Shown piece by piece: positions 37,901 through 45,552 of a stretch of DNA of 64,000 nucleotides. Origin of the DNA: Paenibacillus algicola. GTDB lineage: Bacteria > Bacillota > Bacilli > Paenibacillales > Paenibacillaceae. Both the position numbers and the translations under genes were made by a program. A model generated the notes under the pieces. It was not told the origin of the DNA and made no database searches. It saw only the letters and a list, made by a program, of their open reading frames with translations. Location of the stretch: the NCBI RefSeq assembly GCF_005577435.1, contig NZ_CP040396.1, positions 1,191,501 to 1,255,500 on the forward strand. The letters are read 5' to 3'. The stretch's first letter is position 1; every line of letters begins with the position of its first letter.

Positions 37901-38299
37901 CGCTACGAAGCTGCGGATGGTTTCGGCAAGCTGCGCTCCGGGGAGGTTAAGGTCAAAGGCGGCTGGCGTATCTATTCCAGTGGTCCGGGGATTTACATGA
38001 ACCAGCTGATCTCGAACGCACTCGGTATTCGTCAGGAGAGCGGCGATCTGGTGGTAGATCCCGTGCTTCCGGCCGGGATGGATGGCATGCAATTTTGTTT
38101 CCGATGGAATGGCAAAAAAATCGTATTCCGTTACAACGTAAGCGGTGAATCGGTTCGCTGCGTTACTGTGAACGGTGAGCAGGTTCTGACGGTACAGCAG
38201 CCGAACCGTTACCGCCACGGCGGAGTACGGATTCCGAAAGATCATTTGGAGGCGCTGCTCGTTGATGGCGTGAACGAAATCGTGATTGAGATGGCATAG
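34904..38299 (+). CDS. GH94-type phosphorylase-like protein, candidate 1,2-beta-oligoglucan phosphorylase
   Basis: 1131 residues, no signal peptide. The N-terminal half is a beta-sandwich (GH94/GH36-like). The (alpha/alpha)6 catalytic region contains WGTRDVCQGPTEYFLATG, EGNWPQWFMFDRYYRIQQEES and YGDGDWDDTLQP (~770-780), where the aspartates correspond to the acid catalyst region (GDWND-like) of GH94 phosphorylases. The length and order of motifs fit 1,2-beta-oligoglucan (sophorooligosaccharide) phosphorylases, which use phosphate to release glucose-1-phosphate; the neighbours (GH3, sugar ABC importer, LacI) are those of the characterised Listeria cluster. Annotation pipelines often label this group cellobiose phosphorylase or GH36-type. 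Specificity is inference. Confidence 0.78.
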   Translation: MNTGQLANSEFSVQTDGLAFTFMKSGDLREIRYKDLMINQVMSNPLDGSMNNLFLRLHKEGRLEYAPLLGVSSGSIVSASDRRILWTGEALGVAYRVTFTLMPGLIWFWEVSLSAAGTPGVVVDVVYGQDLGLADQGAVRTNEAYMSQYIGHTVFETDERGYTVCSRQNQPMTTGFPYLQQGSLTGAAGFSTDGFQFFGLSYKETDVPEALCHKQLANKVYQYEFAYTALQSELLEVGIEEKTVVFYGLLNPNHEAAICELEYVDEIKQAWQGAQSLKGEELSPIGEPLAWNVSVGSPLQADDMTEGEIQALFPSRQQEERVNDELLSFFTDTYEHVVLKQKERRMERPHGHILMSGDNARVNDNVASSTNYMYGLFHSQITLGNTSFNKLMSNARNALNVLKTSGQRIYVEIDGQFRLLTLPSLYELGFNYARWHYKIEKDVLTITAWSSPDVPELFLEAFSRQGEAYRFLVTNQITMNDKEYEVPFLMERDGGELIFRAHRESLSAGVYPHLHFRMRLSGTAMQVLDERALVAGAPEGSASLVVLELEPTAMWRLSIQGRLEKAVSAVPEHNRLMERPVEADISAYRQFLGDVMNGFDLSHDSAEQQEELDKYNTLAWWYTHNMLVHYSVPHGLEQYSGAAWGTRDVCQGPTEYFLATGKFGQVKDILKTVYSHQYIEEGNWPQWFMFDRYYRIQQEESHGDVIVWPLKVLGDYLRITGDYALLNEKIPYTTHGGELTQVTYTLLDHARKEIQYIKDHFLHGTRLSSYGDGDWDDTLQPANAKLKQFTISSWTVSLTFQTFTQLSGVLADKGGELEALASELSELAEGMKEDFNRYLVKDGVTSGFAYMEEPGEVQLMLHPSDDKTGIRYRLLPMTRSMIGELFDKDQADSHYRLIEQELLCPDGVRLMNRPADYAGGVSTRFKRAEQAANFGREIGLQYVHAHIRFIEATAKLGKAEETWKALAAINPIGIQHVVPNADLRQSNAYFSSSDGKFDDRYEAADGFGKLRSGEVKVKGGWRIYSSGPGIYMNQLISNALGIRQESGDLVVDPVLPAGMDGMQFCFRWNGKKIVFRYNVSGESVRCVTVNGEQVLTVQQPNRYRHGGVRIPKDHLEALLVDGVNEIVIEMA

Positions 38300-38443
38300 A
38301 TAGGCGGGGGATTCAGGAGATTCGGTATAGAGTCTAAACAATATGGACTTTCATGAGAGGAATATATCCCTCGTTCCCCCGTCTCCTGCTATAATTGTAA
38401 TCATTATGTAAGTAATAGGTAGCAAGTGATAGGAGCGAAAGCT

Positions 38444-39427
38444 ATGGTAAGCATCAAGGACATAGCCAGGCGTGCGGGAGTATCGATTTCGACTGTATCC
38501 TATGCGCTCAATGGCAATCCCAAAGTCACCGAGGAGACGAGTAAACGGATTCTTGCCGTGGCGAAAGAGTTGAATTATGTGCCGAACGCGGCCGCTCGCA
38601 CCCTGAAGAAGCGGGAGACGCGAATTATTGGTGCGTTCCTGACGACTTTTGAAGGCGCTTTTTACGGCAAGCTGCTTCAAGGAATGAAGGAAGAAATGAA
38701 CAAGCGGGGCTACGATCTCGTCATTTGCAGTGGAACACAATCGCATCGGATGCTGCCTGAAGGTATACTGGACGGTGCGATTATCCTCGATCGCCTATTC
38801 TCAGATGAGGAGCTGCTTCTGCATGCGAATCGGGGGCATAAGCTCGTGGTGCTCGACCGGGAGCTCAAGCATGATAATATCGTGCAGGTGCTGCTGGACA
38901 ACAAAGCCGGCGCGACGTTTGCCATGGAGTATTTAATCCGCAATGGTCATCAGAAGCTGTACGCGGTGACGGGCCCGGAAGGTTCGTTCGACTCTGAACA
39001 ACGTCTTGGCGCGGCCCGGCAGACGGTGGAGAGGGGAGGCCCGCTTATCACTTATAAGGAGATCCCGGGTAATTTTGATAAGGCAAGCGGCGAGGCGGCA
39101 GCCTTGCGGATTATATCGGAGTACGACGGGCCCGTAGGCGTCTTCTGTCTCAACGACGAGATGGCGATCGGTATGTACCAGGCTTTGAGAGGAACACCCT
39201 ATCGGGTCGGCGAGCATATTCATGTGGTCGGCTTCGACCATATTGACATTACGGATTATGTACAGCCGCGCATGGCTACCATCGATTACTCCGAACGGCG
39301 TTGGGGGGCTGTAGCGGCAGAGCAGCTTATCAAGCTGGTCGAAGGCGACAGCTCCGCGCAGCATGAACGAATTTACGTCGGTCTGGTTGAAGGAGAATCT
39401 GTAGGGCCGGCGAGCGCTGGCATGTAA
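38444..39427 (+). CDS. LacI-family transcriptional regulator
   Basis: 327 residues from the ATG at 38444, 8 bases after AGGAG. Helix-turn-helix SIKDIARRAGVSISTVSYALNG and hinge YVPNAAARTLKKRETRIIG, then a periplasmic-binding-like sugar domain with FCLNDEMAIGMYQALRG and VVGFDHIDITDYVQPRMATI. It has its own possible -10 hexamer (TATAAT, 38391) 50 bases upstream. It is the likely repressor of the operon via the three CGAAACGTTTC sites, released by an oligosaccharide such as sophorose (inference). Confidence 0.93.
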   Translation: MVSIKDIARRAGVSISTVSYALNGNPKVTEETSKRILAVAKELNYVPNAAARTLKKRETRIIGAFLTTFEGAFYGKLLQGMKEEMNKRGYDLVICSGTQSHRMLPEGILDGAIILDRLFSDEELLLHANRGHKLVVLDRELKHDNIVQVLLDNKAGATFAMEYLIRNGHQKLYAVTGPEGSFDSEQRLGAARQTVERGGPLITYKEIPGNFDKASGEAAALRIISEYDGPVGVFCLNDEMAIGMYQALRGTPYRVGEHIHVVGFDHIDITDYVQPRMATIDYSERRWGAVAAEQLIKLVEGDSSAQHERIYVGLVEGESVGPASAGM

Positions 39428-39556
39428 AAAAGGACTTTTTTATGGATGAAAGAAGATTGTTGCGAGTATCGAGTAAGTGCGCTATTTATGTAGTTAAGGT
39501 CTGGCGAAAACGCTGTTGAAGTTTACCTTGTATTGTAGCATTGAACTAGTTAACTA

Positions 39557-39599
39557 GAAGAAGGTATCTACCTCACTGATGAGGCGATGCCTTCTTTTT
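39557..39599 (+). terminator. Terminator downstream of the LacI gene
   Basis: GAAGAAGGTATC..CCTCA pairs with TGAGG..GATGCCTTCTT, loop CTGA, followed by TTTTTA. It closes the sugar operon. About 40 bases later copy 2 of the dispersed element begins. Confidence 0.8.
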
Positions 39600-39639
39600 A
39601 ATTTGCAGTCGGTCGTGCTTGTCAGCAGCAAGCTGCATT

Positions 39640-40030
39640 CTAACGGTTGCCACAGCGCTTATTAGTGCCAAAAAGTCACATTCCTCAGGCTAACGGTTGC
39701 CACAGTGGCTAAATGTGCGAAAGTGCGAGCTTTTAACTAACTAGGGTTCAAATAGCCACGCTGGCAACCGTTAGAGTTACCAAAGTGCGAATCTAGGCTA
39801 CATAGCGCCTGTGGCAACCGTTAGAGTAATGAGCTGGCGGATGTGGGCTACCGACCGCCCGTGCCAACCGCTAGAGCTACTAGCCGGCGGATGTGGGCTA
39901 CCGACCGCCTGTGGCAACCGTTAAATTTACCGAAGCACAATTAGCATAACGCGACCTGGAATTTGCCCACCCATCAGCAAGCATTGAGGTTACCGACCAA
40001 CCTCTGCGGTAGCCGCCAGAGTTACAATTC
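39640..40030. repeat. Dispersed 50-nt-periodic palindromic element, copy 2
   Basis: The core 39640-39824 has the same length (185 nt) as copy 1 and differs at 8 positions by hand count. Outer arms 39640-39655/39809-39824, inner arms 39690-39711/39753-39774. Two further inverted units follow on the same 50-nt grid (GCAACCG near 39864 and 39914), with intervening segments GCGGATGTGGGCTACCGACC repeated. One more degenerate unit (GCGGTAGCCGCCAGAG) lies near 40005. The inner stem is improved by C at the position where copy 1 has T (G-C instead of G-U). Confidence 0.88.
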
Positions 40031-40116
40031 ACCGGACCCCATATTACATCGCTTCTGCGAATTAAGACTCACGCCAGGAAGAGGTGATATGGGTACATAG
40101 AACTTGAAAAAATGGA

Positions 40117-40145
40117 TTGACAAGTCTAAAGTCCTACATTATATT
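40117..40145 (+). promoter_or_regulatory. Sigma-A-type promoter of the chemotaxis operon
   Basis: TTGACA (40117-40122), a 17-base spacer, TATATT (40140-40145). Transcription would start near 40152, just before the riboswitch. No SigD-type motif (TAAA...CCGATAT) was seen, so this operon appears to be under housekeeping rather than flagellar sigma control. Confidence 0.75.
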
Positions 40146-40167
40146 AAGCATATAATGTCGAAAAAAA

Positions 40168-40252
40168 GATATATTTGGCAAACTTGTCGAAAGACTAGGA
40201 CGCAAAGCCACGGGTCTAAAGCAATGAGAATTGCTACGATCGCCGGGTTGCA
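40168..40252 (+). promoter_or_regulatory. c-di-GMP-I (GEMM-I) riboswitch
   Basis: The conserved core is fully present: GGCAAAC, a GAAA tetraloop receptor arm (TTGTCGAAAGACTAG), GGACGCAAAGCC, GGGTCTAAAGC, then GCTACGATCGCCGGGTTGC closing P1. This is the cyclic di-GMP class I aptamer. It is followed by a small palindrome (AGCAGACA-CA-TGTCTGCT) and an intrinsic terminator, so c-di-GMP probably controls read-through into cheA. Whether ligand turns genes on or off cannot be settled by eye. Confidence 0.93.
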
Positions 40253-40276
40253 GCAGCAGACACATGTCTGCTTGTT

Positions 40277-40309
40277 CCTCTGTCCTTTTACATGGGCAGA
40301 GGTTTTTTT
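40277..40309 (+). terminator. Riboswitch expression-platform terminator
   Basis: CCTCTGTCC (40277-40285) pairs with GGGCAGAGG (40294-40302) with one G-U pair, followed by seven T. It lies 25 bases downstream of the aptamer and 42 bases before cheA. Confidence 0.88.
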
Positions 40310-40350
40310 GTTACCAAATCAAGCGTTGATCACTGCATGAGGGAGAGCCT

Positions 40351-42405
40351 ATGACTGATTCAAGCCCGATCGATTCACTTCTGGAGATGTATTTGTTTGA
40401 AAATTCCACTTTGCTGGAGCAGCTAGAGAATATCATTTTGGAATGCGAGCATGTCAATGCTTACCCGGCAGCAGCCGTCCACGAGATTTTCCGGATCATG
40501 CATACGATTAAGGGCTCCTCCACCATGATGCAATTCAATCACATTGCCGCTTTGTCGCATGCGATGGAGGATCTTTTTGCGTATTTAAGGGAACGGGAAG
40601 AGGTGCTGGCTGACTATTCCCAGCTGTCCGAGCTCGTGCTTCAAGGCAGTGATTTCATCAAGATCGAGCTGCTCAAGCTGCAAAATGGACATATCGCAGA
40701 TGAAGACAGCGCGACTCTGACCCACAGAATTACGGCTTATCTGGACCAGCTGAAAACGAGCCAAGACCCATGTCCTGCTACGTCCTCGGAGGATGATCAT
40801 GAAATCGGTTTAGCGAATCTGGACGCTCCTGCGGCCGGGTTTAAAGCGGTTGTATTTTTCGGCAATGACCCGGGAATGGAAGGTGTAAGAGCTGTTCAGC
40901 TTATTCAGAGCCTGGAAGACATCGAAGCGAATTACAGCTATCATCCCAAGGATTCACTAGGGGGAGCAGAAGAGACTGCATTTATCCGGAATCATGGCTT
41001 CCAGCTTCTTTTTCAGGATAAGCATAATTACAGTGAGGTGCATCAATGCATCAGAGAGGCTTGCGGCGTGACGGCCGTTCAATTGTTTGACAGTGACGCT
41101 GACAGCAGCAACCACAGCCACCACAACGGTAAGCGTGACCATGAACCAACCACAGCTCCTCGCCTGGCACATCCAAGCTCAAAAAATGAAGCGGAGGATA
41201 AGGTGCCTCTGGCAGCGGTTGAGCGTTCCCCTATGCAGTCAGCCAGCTATCTGAGCGTAAATGTCAGCAAGCTGGATGAGCTGATGAATCTGATCGGCGA
41301 GCTTGTTATTGCGGAATCCATGGTCTCCCAGCATCCGGAGCTTCAAGGGCACCCGCTGGAGCAGTTCAAGCATGCCGCCCGGCATCTTACCAAGATTACC
41401 AAGGAAATTCAGGATAAAACGATGTCCATTCGCATGGTGCCTCTGGAAAGCTGCTTCCACAAAATGAACCGAGTGCTGCGCGACATGTCCAAGAAGCTGG
41501 ACAAGGATATCCGGCTTCAGCTGATCGGCGAAGAAACCGAGGTCGATAAGAGCATCATTGACAAAATAACGGATCCTCTGATGCATCTCGTCCGCAATGC
41601 CGCGGATCATGGATTGGAGACGGGCCCTGAACGAGAAGCCGCGGGAAAAGCGCGGACCGGAACGCTCACGTTAGAAGCCCGGAACACGGGCAGTGAGGTT
41701 ATGATTATCGTTCGGGACGACGGCCGGGGGATGGACCGGGGAAAGCTGCTAGCTCGCGCGCGCGAGAAAAATATGCTTTACAAGGAAGAGGCCGACATGT
41801 CTGATCGGGAGGTCTATCAGCTGATTTTCATGCCGGGTTTTTCGACCAAAGACAGTATCTCCGAATTTAGCGGCCGGGGGGTTGGCATGGACGTCGTGCT
41901 CCAAAATATTGACAGCATCGGTGGAACCGTATTCATCGACAGTGAGCCGGGACACGGCTCTGCCATTACCATTAAAATTCCGCTGACACTGGCCATCATT
42001 GACGGCATGAATGTGAAGGTAGGCTCCTCTCGCTTCACCCTTCCGATCTCTTCGATTAAGGAATCGTTCCGGCCACAAGGCAAGGATATCATCAGGGATC
42101 CGGATGGCTGTGAAATGATCATGGTCCGGGGGCAATGCTATGCCATCATTCGGCTGTATGAGCATTTCAAGCTCCATTCCGATGTCCAAACGGTGGAGGA
42201 CGGCATTTTAACGATGGTAGAAGTGGACGGGCAGCAGGTATGTCTTTTTGCAGATGAGCTGCTTGCTCAGCAGCAGGTGGTGATCAAGGCTCTGCCGGTC
42301 TACATTAAGAAGCTTACGAATTTAAAAGGAATTGCGGGATGCACGCTCTTAAGCGATGGGAGCACCAGCTTGATTCTGGATATTCCGCATCTGATATCAC
42401 ATTAG
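40351..42405 (+). CDS. cheA: Chemotaxis histidine kinase CheA
   Basis: 684 residues. P1/Hpt domain 1-105 with phosphorylated H51 in FRIMHTIKGSS; a short P2-like region ~155-235; linker; P3 dimerisation ~305-365 (KLDELMNLIGELVIAESM); P4 ATPase with N box LMHLVRNAADHGLE, G1 DDGRGMD and G2 FSGRGVGMDVV; P5 CheW-like domain to the C-terminus. It receives signals from receptors via CheW and phosphorylates CheB, and CheY elsewhere. No CheY or flagellar genes are next to it, so this is a separate chemosensory array rather than the main fla/che locus. The ATG has GAGGGAGAG upstream. Confidence 0.95.
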   Translation: MTDSSPIDSLLEMYLFENSTLLEQLENIILECEHVNAYPAAAVHEIFRIMHTIKGSSTMMQFNHIAALSHAMEDLFAYLREREEVLADYSQLSELVLQGSDFIKIELLKLQNGHIADEDSATLTHRITAYLDQLKTSQDPCPATSSEDDHEIGLANLDAPAAGFKAVVFFGNDPGMEGVRAVQLIQSLEDIEANYSYHPKDSLGGAEETAFIRNHGFQLLFQDKHNYSEVHQCIREACGVTAVQLFDSDADSSNHSHHNGKRDHEPTTAPRLAHPSSKNEAEDKVPLAAVERSPMQSASYLSVNVSKLDELMNLIGELVIAESMVSQHPELQGHPLEQFKHAARHLTKITKEIQDKTMSIRMVPLESCFHKMNRVLRDMSKKLDKDIRLQLIGEETEVDKSIIDKITDPLMHLVRNAADHGLETGPEREAAGKARTGTLTLEARNTGSEVMIIVRDDGRGMDRGKLLARAREKNMLYKEEADMSDREVYQLIFMPGFSTKDSISEFSGRGVGMDVVLQNIDSIGGTVFIDSEPGHGSAITIKIPLTLAIIDGMNVKVGSSRFTLPISSIKESFRPQGKDIIRDPDGCEMIMVRGQCYAIIRLYEHFKLHSDVQTVEDGILTMVEVDGQQVCLFADELLAQQQVVIKALPVYIKKLTNLKGIAGCTLLSDGSTSLILDIPHLISH

Positions 42406-42417
42406 GGAGAGGATCAC

Positions 42418-42939
42418 ATGGGGCAGGCGTCCAATTTGGCATTACAGGACGATGGGGGACAGGTTGAGGATACGCTGACAGGGAAGTTTCTAACGTTTTT
42501 GGTGGATCAGGAGTACTACGGCATTCCGATTCAATATGTAAAAGAAATTGTGGGGCTGCACACCATCACGGAGGTCCCGGAAATGCCGGTGTACATCAAG
42601 GGCATTATTAATTTAAGAGGCAGAATTATTCCCATAATGGATATCCGCCTTCGATTTAAAAAGCCATACCGGGCATACAATGACCGGACTTGCATTATCG
42701 TTGTGGACATTGATGAGCTGTGTGTCGGTCTGATCGTGGATAGTGTGTCTGAGGTATTGTGGATTGCTAGTGAAGACATTGTTCCTCCTCCAGGTCTTGG
42801 CATCGGCGGCGCGAGATATGTGATGGGAGTCGGAAGGTCCGATGGCGGCGCGAAGCTGCTGCTCGACTGTAACCGGCTGCTTAATGATCATGAGCTGGAA
42901 CAGCTCGATAACCTAAACACCCCCAGGGAGGAACTGTAA
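42418..42939 (+). CDS. cheW: Chemotaxis coupling protein CheW
   Basis: 173 residues: a CheW SH3-like fold ([59 protein letters not shown]). It bridges the receptor tip and CheA P5. It starts 12 bases after cheA, and its stop overlaps the start of the receptor gene (TAATG), implying coupled translation. Confidence 0.95.
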   Translation: MGQASNLALQDDGGQVEDTLTGKFLTFLVDQEYYGIPIQYVKEIVGLHTITEVPEMPVYIKGIINLRGRIIPIMDIRLRFKKPYRAYNDRTCIIVVDIDELCVGLIVDSVSEVLWIASEDIVPPPGLGIGGARYVMGVGRSDGGAKLLLDCNRLLNDHELEQLDNLNTPREEL

Positions 42940-44663
42940 TGAAATGGTTCATGGATTTGAAAATTGGTAGAAAGCTCATTCTTTCGTTCGTATTTGTCGC
43001 GCTTTTGGCAGGAGTGGTGGGCACAGTTGGCGTCCTGAATATGAACAATATCGACAAGGATTACAATCAGCTATATGCAGATTACGGAGTCGCTGTAGGT
43101 GATATTGGCTCAGCAGGAATATCTTTTCATCAGATGAGAGCTTCCATACGGGATGTGATGCTGACTGAAAATTCAGCAGACAAGCAGCAGTACGTGGAAG
43201 ATGCACGGAGTAAGCTCCCGCTAATTAACGCTGCATTAATGAGGTTTGAGGAGTCTCTGGTAAATGAGTCCACCCGCCAAATCTTCAATGAGCTGCAGCA
43301 AACGCTTCAGCAGTATGAAACGGTGTTTGAAAATGCGATGGCTCTGGATCGCGATGGACAAACCCAGCAGGCCTACGAGCTGATTCAGACCGAGGCGAAT
43401 GCGCTAGCTGGCGTCGCGTCCGGGTACATAGCCCAGCTGTATGATAACAAAATTACCGACGGCTATGCATTGTCAGAGCAGCTGACCGACCAGACAAATA
43501 CGACCATTGTAACGATGATTGTCATTGTGGCAGTTTCTGTCCTTTCGGCGATCGTGCTGGGTTTATTGATTTCCCGGTGGATCAGCGGACCGATCCGTAA
43601 CATGGTTCATGTGGCAGAAAGTATTGCTGATGGAGATTTGAATGTTGCTATTGAAGTGAATTCCAAGGATGAAGTGGGCGTGCTTGCCGCAGCCTTCCAG
43701 CGCATGACCGATAATTTGAACAACGTCATGAACAATATTCAGACCGCTTCCGAGCAGGTTGCTTCCGGTGCAAGACAAGTGTCCGAGGCCAGTATTACGC
43801 TATCCGACGGTGCTACCGAGCAGGCAAGCTCGGTGGAGGAATTAACGGCATCTCTACAAGAGGTATCAGCGCAAACACAGCAAAATGCGGGGGGTTCTGA
43901 CCGTGCCAATCTTTTGGCAGTAGAGACCAAAGCCAATGCAGCCAGAGGCAGCAGCCAAATGAAGGATATGCTGGAGGCGATGGAGGATATCAATCAGGCC
44001 TCGGCCAGCATCTCCAAGATCATTAAGGTGATTGATGAAATTGCGTTTCAGACGAATATTTTGGCACTGAATGCGGCTGTGGAAGCTGCCCGTGCCGGTC
44101 AGCACGGCAAGGGGTTTGCGGTGGTAGCAGAAGAAGTACGGAATTTGGCAGCACGATCGGCGAATGCAGCGAAAGAGACGACAGAGATGATTGAAGGCTC
44201 CATGAAAAAAGTAGAAGCAGGCACCAAGATTGCCAACGAAACGGCCTCGGCCCTGCAGCAGATTGTCGACGATATTTCACAGGTTGCGGAGCTGATTGAC
44301 CAGATTGCGGTGTCGTCCAATGAACAGGCAGCTGGGATTAACCAGATCAATCAAGGCTTGATTCAGGTCTCCCAGGTGGTACAAGGAAATTCGGCGACCT
44401 CGGAAGAAAGCGCAGCAGCGAGTGAGGAGCTGTCGAGCCAGGCAGAGCTTTTGAATGAGCAGCTGAGTAAGTTCAAGCTTCGTAAAATCCATGGGTCAGT
44501 CAGCTACCGGTCTCAGCCTATGTCCCCTGATCTGATTCGCATGATCGAGAAGCTGAGCTATACTGCGGACAGACCGGCTGCGGAGCCTGTGGTGGCCTTT
44601 AAGGAATATAAGGAAAAGCCGCTGAAAATCTCCCTTAGTGACGAGGAGTTTGGAAAATATTAG
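42939..44663 (+). CDS. Methyl-accepting chemotaxis protein
   Basis: 574 residues. TM1 at 13-33, a four-helix-bundle (4HB_MCP) outside domain with [13 protein letters not shown] (residues ~45-185), TM2 ~190-212, HAMP ([22 protein letters not shown]), then a long coiled-coil signalling domain whose tip reads [40 protein letters not shown], contacting CheW/CheA. The C-terminus lacks an NWETF-type tether, so CheR/CheB act by proximity. The ligand is unknown; 4HB domains often sense small organic molecules or act with binding proteins. It may be the only receptor dedicated to this array. Confidence 0.95.
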   Translation: MKWFMDLKIGRKLILSFVFVALLAGVVGTVGVLNMNNIDKDYNQLYADYGVAVGDIGSAGISFHQMRASIRDVMLTENSADKQQYVEDARSKLPLINAALMRFEESLVNESTRQIFNELQQTLQQYETVFENAMALDRDGQTQQAYELIQTEANALAGVASGYIAQLYDNKITDGYALSEQLTDQTNTTIVTMIVIVAVSVLSAIVLGLLISRWISGPIRNMVHVAESIADGDLNVAIEVNSKDEVGVLAAAFQRMTDNLNNVMNNIQTASEQVASGARQVSEASITLSDGATEQASSVEELTASLQEVSAQTQQNAGGSDRANLLAVETKANAARGSSQMKDMLEAMEDINQASASISKIIKVIDEIAFQTNILALNAAVEAARAGQHGKGFAVVAEEVRNLAARSANAAKETTEMIEGSMKKVEAGTKIANETASALQQIVDDISQVAELIDQIAVSSNEQAAGINQINQGLIQVSQVVQGNSATSEESAAASEELSSQAELLNEQLSKFKLRKIHGSVSYRSQPMSPDLIRMIEKLSYTADRPAAEPVVAFKEYKEKPLKISLSDEEFGKY

Positions 44664-44683
44664 TTCTTGAATGAACTGCGATT

Positions 44684-44708
44684 AGAGGGGGGGCGCCCCC
44701 TCTTTTTT
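44684..44708 (+). terminator. Internal terminator between the receptor gene and cheR
   Basis: AGAGGGGG pairs with CCCCCTCT around GGCG, followed by TTTTTT. It lies within the operon, so it should lower expression of cheR and cheB relative to cheA, cheW and the receptor, or act as a regulated attenuator. Confidence 0.85.
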
Positions 44709-44732
44709 AGTCAGGAGAGGTGAGGGATTGCG

Positions 44733-45551
44733 ATGATTCAAATTACAGATCAGGAGTTTCAGCAGCTCGTGCATTATATTAAGCAGCATTACGGCATTCA
44801 TCTGAAGGCCGAGAAGAGAACGCTGGTCATGGGGCGCTTGGGAAGTGTGCTGCAGCAACTGAGGATGAACAGCTTTACGGAATATATCGAATATGTGCAA
44901 GCCGATCCAACGGGGCAGGCCTCGCGTCTGCTGGCAGACAAAATTTCCACGAACCACACGTTTTTTATGCGCGAGCCAGAGCATTTTTTGTTGTTCCGGG
45001 ATCAGGTTCTGCCGAGTCTGGTGCATCAAGCCAGGGATCAGGATCTGCGGGTATGGAGTGCAGGCTGCTCTACGGGCGAGGAGCCGTACACGCTTGCCAT
45101 GATCATGGACGAGTATTTTGGCTTGGAGAAGTCGGAGTGGGACACCCGGGTGCTCGCCACGGATCTTTCGAGCAAGGTGCTGGATACCTGCAGGGCAGGT
45201 CTGTACGAGGAGGAGAAGCTGCAAGCGCTGCCGGCTCCGTGGCGCAAGGCTTATTTTCAAGCTGCAGGCCCCGGGAAGTTTAAGGTAGCCAAAAAGCTGC
45301 AGCAGGAGGTTATTTTTCGCCGATTTAATCTGATGGAGCCAGTGTTTCCATTTAAAAAGAAGTTCCACGTCATATTTTGCCGGAATGTGATGATCTATTT
45401 CGATGCCGTGACCAAGCGCCAGCTTGTGGAAAAGTTTTATGAGTGGATGGAGCCGGGGGGATATCTGTTTATTGGGCATTCAGAAACGCTTGATCGGGAG
45501 CATACGAAATTCAAGTATATGATGCCGGCGGTGTACCGAAAGGAGGGGTAA
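44733..45551 (+). CDS. cheR: Chemotaxis protein methyltransferase CheR
   Basis: 272 residues. N-terminal helical domain; SAM-binding domain with ISTNHTFFMREPEHF, WSAGCSTGEEPYTLAM (motif I), VLATDLSSKVLDTCR (acidic loop), and VIFCRNVMIYFD. It methylates glutamates in the MCP helices. It is followed by cheB with one base between stop and start. Confidence 0.95.
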   Translation: MIQITDQEFQQLVHYIKQHYGIHLKAEKRTLVMGRLGSVLQQLRMNSFTEYIEYVQADPTGQASRLLADKISTNHTFFMREPEHFLLFRDQVLPSLVHQARDQDLRVWSAGCSTGEEPYTLAMIMDEYFGLEKSEWDTRVLATDLSSKVLDTCRAGLYEEEKLQALPAPWRKAYFQAAGPGKFKVAKKLQQEVIFRRFNLMEPVFPFKKKFHVIFCRNVMIYFDAVTKRQLVEKFYEWMEPGGYLFIGHSETLDREHTKFKYMMPAVYRKEG

Positions 45552-45552
45552 G

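Noticed and set aside
40104..40340. 78-codon open frame over the riboswitch
   Set aside because: The sequence is fully explained by the promoter, c-di-GMP aptamer and terminator.
44682..45479. Minus-strand open frame (265 codons) opposite cheR
   Set aside because: Mirror of the cheR coding frame; composition-driven, with no start signal or domain.
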